This document shows positions 1 to 5,231 of a stretch of DNA of 11,579 bases, piece by piece. Source of the stretch: JBIOJM01 sp044450785 (GTDB lineage: Bacteria; Planctomycetota; Planctomycetia; Isosphaerales; Isosphaeraceae); the NCBI GenBank assembly GCA_044450785.1, contig JBIOJM010000327.1:1-11579 (forward strand), in the 5' to 3' direction. Within the stretch, counting starts at the first letter, position 1; the number at the start of each line of letters is the position of its first letter. Under the pieces are notes generated by a model. It was not told the DNA's origin. It saw nothing but the letters and a program-made list of their open reading frames with translations, and did no database searches. The position numbers and the translations under genes were made by a program.

Positions 1-34
1 GCCGCAACCGGATGTAGAGCGCCACAGCCCGCGC

Positions 35-72
35 GGTGGGCCTCGCCGCGACGAGTCGCGGCTCGACCCACC
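35..72. repeat. Imperfect hairpin repeat, GGTGGgCCTC family
   Basis: A 17-base arm (35-51) and a 17-base arm (56-72) pair at 14 of 17 positions around the 4-base loop CGAG. The outer ends read GGTGGG and CCCACC. The same design, with similar outer and loop-proximal bases, recurs at 11220-11256, so this looks like a dispersed palindromic repeat and not only a terminator. Confidence 0.6.
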
Positions 73-357
73 CTACGGCACGGTTCCGCGCCCGCCTCAG
101 CCCGACCCGAGATGCGCGCACGGCGCAGAGATCCGACGGAGGTAGAATCTAAAGGCGGTACTCCAACCCATCACTCGACGGTTGACAGCCCACTGTCGGG
201 ATTTTCGCTTTTCTGAGCCAGCATCCCCTCTGGGCGATGCATCTGGCGGCATTCGCCGCCCTGATGATCGTTGTCGGGCTGGTTGTCCCGGACCGGCCGG
301 TCCGGGAAAGTGTCTGAAGGGGGTGTGACCGACGAATGATGTTACTCCCAGGCGGTC

Positions 358-423
358 AGGTGCGCTGTTTCCGGCACCCTCTCCCGTGGGAGGTGCGCTG
401 TTTCTGGCACCCTCTCCCGTGGG
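358..423. repeat. 33-bp tandem duplication with CCCTCTCCC palindrome
   Basis: Two adjacent 33-base copies (358-390 and 391-423) differ only at 372 (C) versus 405 (T). The second copy runs into a perfect palindrome, CCCTCTCCC (410-418), GT, GGGAGAGGG (421-429), followed by CTGGGGTGAGGGG. From general knowledge, this CCCTCTCCC-GT-GGGAGAGGG-CTGGGGTGAGGG string is a dispersed intergenic repeat in many GC-rich bacteria and often yields spurious short ORFs. Confidence 0.8.
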
Positions 424-553
424 AGAGGGCTGGGGTGAGGGGCGAGCGCCACCGAGAGCCTCCCCAGTTGAATCACAGCATGCGCATCAATTCGGGATCG
501 ATCTCACGCCTGACGACCGTGTACCAAAAGGACTGTTAGGTCTCATCGATACT

Positions 554-949
554 TCACCCGATGCGCACGGCTCCCAGGTTACAGAAACGCTCCAGGATTG
601 TCGGAGCGAGATCGTCGCGGTTCAACCAGACCCGAGAGAGTGCCTTGCGTAGCACCTCGTCGCCTTGCACCCGCTGCTCGATGAGGTCGATCATTTCCTG
701 GCCGTGCCAAGCGATGAGGTCTTCAAGAGGGCCAGCCGCCGCGACGTCGAACGCGCCCTCGGACGGGGCAAGATGGACGAGGTCCAAGATGATTGTCCAG
801 GCAAGCGATGGGTCTTCGTCGATGAGACAGGCGAGGGCCTCGTCCGCCCAGAAGAAGTCCTCGTCCCCGGACTCGGCGTAGCTGAGCCACTCGGAGACGA
901 GCAGATCACGGTCGCCCGGGTCGCAAAGGTTAAGCTCGCGCTCCTGCAT
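554..949 (-). CDS. DUF6869-like small hypothetical protein
   Basis: A 131-aa acidic, soluble protein of unknown function. From memory of the family, the pattern fits DUF6869: a helix with LVSEWLSY (residues 17-24), an FFWADEAL segment (32-39), DEDPSLAWTIILDLVHLAP (44-62), the core AAGPLEDLIAWHG (71-83) and a late VWLNRDD (107-113). No transmembrane segment or signal peptide is visible. I chose the ATG at 949; a TTG at 979 would add ten residues (141 aa) that do not look domain-like. A G-rich stretch (GGGGGCC) precedes the ATG, so the Shine-Dalgarno support is modest. It lies on the same strand as the LRR gene and the small membrane ORF upstream. Such proteins are often found among short hypothetical genes in planctomycetes and may be immunity-like or regulatory, but no function can be assigned. 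Confidence 0.75.
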   Translation of the reverse strand: MQERELNLCDPGDRDLLVSEWLSYAESGDEDFFWADEALACLIDEDPSLAWTIILDLVHLAPSEGAFDVAAAGPLEDLIAWHGQEMIDLIEQRVQGDEVLRKALSRVWLNRDDLAPTILERFCNLGAVRIG

Positions 950-1030
950 GGCTTGGCCCCCGATCGGCCCACCTGTCAACCCCGCGGTTATACTTCAGGC
1001 TTTACGACTTCACCATGCCGTGACGGCTTG

Positions 1031-1189
1031 TCAATGGAATCGCAGCATTGCCGAGAGCGTCCCGGCAACCAATCCGATCAACGACATCGTGGCGAGGGTC
1101 CAGATCAAGGAAAACCCGACCCGATCAAAGAATAAGGTCAGGAATACGACGATCGTCGGCAGCAGGAGCCGAGGCCACTTCAGGGAAAT
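1031..1189 (-). pseudogene. Small two-helix membrane ORF lacking a standard start codon
   Basis: Between an in-frame TAG (1190-1192) and a TGA (1031-1033) the minus strand encodes 52 residues with clear membrane-protein character. It opens with a basic KWPR, followed by a hydrophobic helix (about residues 7-21, LLLPTIVVFLTLFF), a short polar DRVG turn, and a second helix (about 26-49, ending AGTLSAML). It finishes RFH. There is no ATG, GTG or TTG before the first helix; the only candidates are ATT (1189) or CTG (1183), without a Shine-Dalgarno site. It begins 25 bases after the stop of the LRR gene, so it could be translated by coupling from that transcript, or it may be a gene whose 5' end was lost. 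No family is recognised. Too short for ordinary ORF calling. Confidence 0.45.
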
Positions 1190-1214
1190 CTAGATCAATC
1201 AGGACCCGCTGTCG

Positions 1215-2030
1215 TCACCGAGCCTGGATGCCTGTGAAAAACACCTTCGCCCTCGGCAGTGCCCGTCGAAACTCTTGAGCCGCGAAATCGTCGACCTTCG
1301 TTCCCGTGAGGTCCAGTAACTGGAGATTGGTCAGATTCTTGAGATGCATGACTCCCGCCTCGCTAACCTCGGTCTTGCGGAGGCTAAGCGTCCATAGGCT
1401 CGTCAATCCTTTGAGGTGGACCAGTCCCGCGTCGGTTATCCGGTCGCCGGAGAGGTCGAGATCGTGAAGTCTCGCCATTCTCCTCAGGTGGACGAGTCCA
1501 GAATCGGTGATGCCGGTGCCGGAGAGATAGAGTTCCTGGAGGCCCGCCATTCCTCTCAGGTGGACGAGTCCAGAATCGGTGATACCGGTGCCGGAAAGGT
1601 CGAGCTTCTTAAGCCTTGTGAGTCCAACCATGTGGGCCAGTCCCGCGTCGGTTACGGAAGATTGCGACCCATCGCTGTAGAGTTCCTCGAGCCGGGGGAA
1701 CTGCCCGACTAGAGCTAGTTCGGCGTCAGAGAGATCACCGGGCAGACTCATCTCCACGACGTTGCTGAAGTAATCGATTCCGACCCGGCCAGCCAGCCAT
1801 TCGAGATACCGCCGCCTCCGGATCATGTCGGTACGGTCTGGGTTAAGTTCGCAATCATAGAACACAAATCCGCCCGCCTTCTCGATCGCGGCTACCGACT
1901 CGCGTTGGATTCGGGCGCTGCGGACAATCCAGCCGAGTCCGGCGCCAACCAGCAAGACGAGAATCATCAGTGCGCGCACGCTGACCCGGAGCCGATGCCG
2001 CAAGGATCGTGACGAGGGTTTTTCCGACAT
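1215..2030 (-). CDS. Membrane-anchored leucine-rich-repeat protein
   Basis: A 271-aa protein with a basic N-terminus, one transmembrane helix (about residues 19-37, RALMILVLLVGAGLGWIVR) and then the IQRESVAAIEKAGG segment that in planctomycete LRR proteins follows the anchor. A DYFSNVV stretch (about 86-92) precedes the repeats. At least five LRRs of 24 residues follow from about residue 125, with the pattern ITDSGLVHLRGMxxLxxLxLSGT. Two central repeats are nearly identical at DNA level (29 identical bases at 1483-1511 and 1555-1583, 72-bp period), showing recent duplication. The topology suggests a periplasmic/outside-facing LRR arc that probably binds a protein partner; the partner is unknown. 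The start is the ATG at 2030; an in-frame TTG at 2051 would add seven residues (278 aa). Neither has a strong Shine-Dalgarno site. It ends 25 bases before the small membrane ORF on the same strand. Confidence 0.85.
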   Translation of the reverse strand: MSEKPSSRSLRHRLRVSVRALMILVLLVGAGLGWIVRSARIQRESVAAIEKAGGFVFYDCELNPDRTDMIRRRRYLEWLAGRVGIDYFSNVVEMSLPGDLSDAELALVGQFPRLEELYSDGSQSSVTDAGLAHMVGLTRLKKLDLSGTGITDSGLVHLRGMAGLQELYLSGTGITDSGLVHLRRMARLHDLDLSGDRITDAGLVHLKGLTSLWTLSLRKTEVSEAGVMHLKNLTNLQLLDLTGTKVDDFAAQEFRRALPRAKVFFTGIQAR

Positions 2031-2264
2031 CTCACCACCGCCGAGTGACAAGTCTCATCTCTAATCCAGGCTTTACATCGCAAATCTGACGTAAGTCCTT
2101 TCGCGACGTCCCAGAATTCGTTGATGCGATGGCGATATTCACCGTTGACACATTGGCCACTCGCAAGTCACCTCTCTGATGGTCGGCGGACGTTCACGTG
2201 TCGAACGATGGCCAACCTCAAGGATACCGGATCGCACGGTTCGTTGCAGCAGAAAGGAGCCACT

Positions 2265-2516
2265 ATGACTGACGAGACCGAGGACATCCGCCGCCAAATG
2301 CTCGCTGAGATCAACGCCCAGTCTGGGAGCCGCGAATACTTGGAAGCCAAGCATGGACAGGTCTGGGACACCCAGCAGTTGGCCGATGACTTCGAGGTGC
2401 TGGGGATCGCCGCCCCTCTGATTGTCGTCCGCAGGAAGAGCGACGGCATGAAGGGCAGCCTGATGTTCCAGCACCATCCCCGGTTCTACTTCGGGTGGCA
2501 AGAGCACCGCCCCTGA
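2265..2516 (+). CDS. Conserved-looking 83-aa hypothetical protein
   Basis: An 83-aa soluble protein. The start is well decided: AAAGGAG (2253-2259) lies five bases before the ATG at 2265, so the longer frame open from 2121 is not the gene. Notable segments are EYLEAKHGQVWDTQQLADDFE (residues 24-44), the VLGIAAPLIVVRRKSDG core (45-61), and GSLMFQHHPRFYFGW (64-78) near the end. I recall similar short proteins with GQVWDT, APxVVVRRKSDG and LxFxHxPRxYF in planctomycetes, but I know of no assigned function. The alternating charged and hydrophobic strands suggest a small beta-rich fold. No membrane segment or signal is visible. It is divergent from the LRR gene and convergent with the small membrane gene, whose stop lies 22 bases away. 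Confidence 0.8.
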   Translation: MTDETEDIRRQMLAEINAQSGSREYLEAKHGQVWDTQQLADDFEVLGIAAPLIVVRRKSDGMKGSLMFQHHPRFYFGWQEHRP

Positions 2517-2538
2517 CAACGCAGGCGAGGGTGGGCCC

Positions 2539-2712
2539 TCAGAGGAAGACCAGTCCGGTCGCCATGAGGATGACCGCACGGAATACCGGATTGCCCGAGC
2601 GCAGGGCGACGGTGAGAACCAGCGTCGTCATGACCCCCATCAAGAGGCCCAGACCCGTGATCAGCAGCCTCGCGGTCCTCGGAGCCGGGGGCGGCGTCTT
2701 GGTGTCTTGCAT
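2539..2712 (-). CDS. Small two-helix membrane protein
   Basis: A 57-aa protein with a short proline-rich N-terminus (TPPPAPRTAR) and two hydrophobic helices (about residues 16-35, LLITGLGLLMGVMTTLVLTV, and 44-57, FRAVILMATGLVFL) joined by the loop ALRSGNPV. The ATG at 2712 was chosen because the composition becomes protein-like there. An ATG at 2736 would give 65 aa, and the frame stays open to 2949 but with arginine/cysteine-rich text that looks random. No strong Shine-Dalgarno site supports either start. It is convergent with the 83-aa gene. No family is recognised; the loop SGNPVFRA followed by a C-terminal helix resembles short planctomycete membrane hypotheticals from memory. Confidence 0.6.
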   Translation of the reverse strand: MQDTKTPPPAPRTARLLITGLGLLMGVMTTLVLTVALRSGNPVFRAVILMATGLVFL

Positions 2713-3226
2713 GGTGACCCAATCTTCGTGTCGCATCGGACGGGAAACTGGCGCTCTTTCAGCCCGTGCCGGCAACGCGAAGTCGACTCGTCGCTCCCGG
2801 TTCACGGCCAGAGCGAAGTTGAAAACAAGGACGGGTGTCGCGTGATGCCTGACAAAGCTGTCACAACCCGGACAATCTCTCGGAGGAACCGAGCCCCAGC
2901 GATGAATCGATCCGCGCAATGGTCGCCAAGACCAAAACAAGAACGTCACAACTTACTACTCAATATAATGTTCTGATCTTATATACCCAATTTTACATTT
3001 CCATTTCTGCAAAACGGCCGCATAATTAAGGTAGTTGAACGAGTCGAAGGTGCGCGCCCGCGGGTCAATCATTTGATCACAGAAAACCAAGCTCCGCACA
3101 CTTGAAACCGGATTGCGACGACTTACTCGACGGAGATATTGGGTCCCAAATCATTTATGGCAAGAAGACGGACCCTCGACGTCGGCGATTTTGCACAATG
3201 ATGGGCGGACGTCTGTGGACTTTTGA
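2713..3226. other. Non-coding stretch with an AT-rich patch
   Basis: No supportable gene. Bases 2951-3030 have about 31% GC, far below the surrounding sequence. The patch lies directly to the left of the start-less gene remnant. In the same frame as the remnant there is an open stretch 3077-3226 ending at a TGA (3224-3226), but its translation is not recognisable. The composition jump suggests imported or decayed DNA. Confidence 0.5.
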
Positions 3227-3553
3227 CGGGCGAAGGCCGTTCGTCAACGTCACCTTGAATCCAACCTCTTCGACCTGCTCACCACGCTCGCGGGTCAAAA
3301 GGTTGCCGCCTCGCCCCGCTGGCCGAAGTCACCATCGTGCCTCATCGTCGAGCTGCGCCGCATTGCCCCTCAACTCCGCTTACATGGCATACTCGTCAAA
3401 CTCTCCCGATGCCACAAGGGTCGCGTCGTGTCACTACTCTCACGAGAGCCAGGACTTGCACAAAAAAATGTCGACACGCATCGCCTCTCGGCAGACGAGG
3501 AGTTCGGTCCTGAGCCGTGGACGCCTGAAAACCTTCGAATCGCGCAAGTCTAA
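3227..3553 (+). pseudogene. Remnant resembling the C-terminal tail of a plasmid/phage-type primase-helicase
   Basis: This frame runs between an in-frame TGA (3224-3226) and a TAA (3551-3553), 108 residues, without a start codon in a sensible place. The middle reads LFDLLTTLAGQKV, then WPKSP, then LRRIAPQLRLHGI followed by a basic KGRVV. This matches, as I remember it, the C-terminal tail of many plasmid/phage AAA-helicase or primase proteins, with the pattern WPKsprALsgrLRRxAPxLRxxGI...R.R. The rest of such a protein (Walker motifs, primase domain) is absent, so at best this is a degraded 3' end. The tail after about residue 70 is not recognisable. An overlapping longer frame (3102-3875) is Arg/Ser-rich and runs antisense into the neighbouring gene, so it was not accepted. 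Homology is inferred by eye only. Confidence 0.4.
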
Positions 3554-3678
3554 TGCTACCAAGGCCGTGTCGACGTGTCGACGTCTTGGGCGTAAAAACG
3601 CGTTTGTGTGCGCTCCGCCCTCGCTGGGACATTCACGCCTCCTCAAACTGACCACCCGCCACCCGCCACGACCCCCAA

Positions 3679-4809
3679 TCATAATCCGATCTCGTCGAGG
3701 CGCTGCTCCATCATGGATTCGATCATCTGGGCGGTTCGAAGGTAGGTTTCATGGCCGCAGCCGACCGGGTCGGCCACGTCGCCGCCGGCGGGGTCGAGCA
3801 GAAAGGCGCGGGGCTCGACTTCGGGTACGGCTCGCAGCAGGTCGTCCAGGTGGTCGATGGTCATGGCGAAGATGAAGTCGGCCTGCCGGGCAGAGCCGGC
3901 GGCGATCTTGCGGCTGCGATGGTTCTCGAGCGATCCGCCCATGGTCCGGACGATGTCGATGGCGTGCGACGCGGCGGGATCGCCGGTGGCGGCCGCCACG
4001 CCGGCCGATCGTACGACGAAGCCGCGCTGTTCGAGCTGGTCGATCGGGCAATGCAGCCGGCGCGCCAGCAGCACCTTGCAGATGGCCTCGGCCATGGGGC
4101 TGCGGCACGTGTTCCCCGTACAGACGAACAAAATGATCAGACAAGAGGTCTCGGCGAGGGTCGCGGCGTCGATCACCCCCTCGCGCTCGATGCTCCACCG
4201 ATCCTCGTCAATCTTGACCACCGTCGCAAGCTTCTGGTAATGCGTTGGCCCGGCGTCGACCACCATGTCGAGCCCGGCAAGGCCGCGAAGGGCCTCGGCC
4301 GTCGAGGGGATCGGGCGCTCGGGAGTGGCCACCATCGAGATGACCAGGGGAGCGGGGAGGAGCCGCAGTACGTCTCTGATGATCGGCTGGGCCGGGCTCC
4401 GCAGCGCGAGTGCGCCATCGGGGGACACCAGTGACTTGACCTGCTCGGGCAGACGGCTGAACAGTCCGTCGGACGTGTCGCGGGAAAAGACGAGCGTGGC
4501 GGGGCCGGGCCAGAGCCGCCAGGCCATCCGCCGGCCCACTTGCGAGATCCGGGGCACCCAGTCAGTGACCTCGTCGGGGCCTTTCAAAAGCAGGGTCAAG
4601 GGGCGTGAGGGCTCCGACCTCCGCAGCGCCCGCACCCGCGCCACCGCGTCGGCCCAGAGCGCGCAGGCCGCCAGGCCGTAAACCGTTTCGGTCGCCAGCC
4701 CGACCACCCCGCCCTGCGCCAGACACGCGACCGCACGATGAACGACGTCGCGCAGGTCGTCGACCTGCGAAACGTCAATCCATTGCGGCGAAGCAGGCGA
4801 GTCAGACAT
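3679..4809 (-). CDS. TsaC/Sua5-like domain fused to YwlE-type low-molecular-weight phosphatase
   Basis: A 376-aa two-domain protein. Residues 1-218 form a Sua5/YrdC/TsaC domain, the family that makes threonylcarbamoyl-AMP for tRNA t6A. Visible motifs are ATETVYGL (39-46), RPLTLLL (69-75), LWPGPATLVF (99-108) and LALRSP (134-139). Residues 224-376 form a low-molecular-weight phosphatase: P-loop CTGNTCRS (Cys230, Arg236), RSAGV (267-271) and the acid motif DP at 347-348 within ADPVG. Thr234 sits where YwlE protein-arginine phosphatases carry their selectivity Thr, so phosphoarginine is a plausible substrate. The TsaC half departs from the family: KxR reads R63-R-S65 and SxN reads M159-V-A161 in a gapless alignment, so its AMP-synthase activity is doubtful. 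It is cytoplasmic, with no signal. It starts at the ATG at 4809, 12 bases after the DUF493-like gene, so the two are probably one operon. In Bacillus the two functions are separate neighbouring genes (ywlC, ywlE). Confidence 0.88.
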   Translation of the reverse strand: MSDSPASPQWIDVSQVDDLRDVVHRAVACLAQGGVVGLATETVYGLAACALWADAVARVRALRRSEPSRPLTLLLKGPDEVTDWVPRISQVGRRMAWRLWPGPATLVFSRDTSDGLFSRLPEQVKSLVSPDGALALRSPAQPIIRDVLRLLPAPLVISMVATPERPIPSTAEALRGLAGLDMVVDAGPTHYQKLATVVKIDEDRWSIEREGVIDAATLAETSCLIILFVCTGNTCRSPMAEAICKVLLARRLHCPIDQLEQRGFVVRSAGVAAATGDPAASHAIDIVRTMGGSLENHRSRKIAAGSARQADFIFAMTIDHLDDLLRAVPEVEPRAFLLDPAGGDVADPVGCGHETYLRTAQMIESMMEQRLDEIGL

Positions 4810-4821
4810 CGGACCCCCGTC

Positions 4822-5106
4822 TCAGAACAAGAGCGTCAATCCCTCGACTTCGCGAATTTCCGCGTAGATCGCCCGGACCTGCTCCGCGGTTTGCACGGAG
4901 ATGTCGAGCGTCAAGGCGACGTGGCGGCCGCCCGGCGTGGTCCGGACCGAGTAGTCCAGGTCCGACCGCGCGGCCAGGTGAGAGCAGACGGCTTCAACCA
5001 CCCTCGACTCGAAAGCATCATCGGCCCGACCGATGGCCTTGATCTTGTACACGCCGGGAAAGAAATGGATCGATTCCAAGAGCTCGATCGAAGGACGGTG
5101 ATCCAT
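4822..5106 (-). CDS. DUF493 (YbeD-like) family protein
   Basis: A 94-aa protein matching the DUF493/YbeD family, a small ACT-like alpha/beta fold thought to be regulatory. Supporting text is PSIELLESIHFFPGVYKIKAIG (residues 5-26), with the family's FP.xYxxKxIG strand, and the second-strand pattern YSVRTTPGGRHVALTLDI (52-69), followed by the helix SVQTAEQVRAIYAEI (70-84) and the terminal VEGLTLLF. Length is normal for the family (about 85-100 aa). The ATG at 5106 has a GGAG six bases upstream. It is the first gene of a two-gene operon with the TsaC-phosphatase fusion, 12 bases apart. In proteobacteria the family sits near lipB, so this partner is different. Ligand and target are unknown. Confidence 0.85.
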   Translation of the reverse strand: MDHRPSIELLESIHFFPGVYKIKAIGRADDAFESRVVEAVCSHLAARSDLDYSVRTTPGGRHVALTLDISVQTAEQVRAIYAEIREVEGLTLLF

Positions 5107-5158
5107 GGCCCGCTCCGGGGTCAGTTCAAAAGGAGAGGAAGGGGTCGGTCATGCTTCC

Positions 5159-5187
5159 ATCATACGGCCTCTTCGTTCATTCGCCAA
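5159..5187 (-). promoter_or_regulatory. Sigma70-like promoter of the DUF493/TsaC-phosphatase operon
   Basis: On the minus strand, TTGGCG (5182-5187) and TATGAT (5159-5164) are separated by 17 bases. TATGAT matches five of six bases of the -10 consensus and the -35 matches four of six. Transcription would start near 5152, leaving a leader of about 45 bases before the ATG at 5106. Confidence 0.55.
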
Positions 5188-5231
5188 TCTAACGGGTGCC
5201 GGGCACGCCAAGGTTGAAGCCGGGCTCGCGA

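Larger units (their letters stand above)
1..553. other. Intergenic stretch without a convincing gene
   Basis: No reading frame here has both a ribosome binding site and protein-like composition. The stretch contains a hairpin repeat near its left end, a 33-bp tandem duplication with a short perfect palindrome near 410-429, and a small inverted repeat (GACAG/CTGTC, 184-197). The longest plus-strand frames (from 336 and 386) are translations of the tandem repeat. It may also contain the end of something lying left of the window, but nothing recognisable is seen. Confidence 0.6.

Noticed and set aside
182..187. Exact TTGACA hexamer as a promoter -35
   Set aside because: No acceptable -10 box is found 16-19 bases downstream.
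237..317. 26-aa hydrophobic peptide starting at ATG 237 (HLAAFAALMIVVGLVV)
   Set aside because: It could be a small membrane peptide, but no Shine-Dalgarno site precedes it, there is no charged N-terminus, and a run this short can arise by chance in GC-rich DNA.
336..539. 67-aa plus-strand frame containing VRCFRHPLPWE/VRCFWHPLPWE repeats
   Set aside because: It is the translation of the 33-bp tandem repeat and a dispersed palindrome; no ribosome site and no protein-like composition outside the repeats.
1416..1712. 98-aa plus-strand frame with repeated QVDESRIGD text
   Set aside because: The repeats are the antisense translation of the 72-bp LRR DNA repeats.
2145..2150. TTGACA as a promoter for the 83-aa gene
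   Set aside because: No -10 hexamer at the right distance; kept out of the feature list.
3102..3875. 257-aa Arg/Ser-rich plus-strand frame
   Set aside because: It runs antisense into the TsaC-phosphatase gene, its composition is random-looking, and a different frame (3227-3553) in the same region looks far more protein-like.
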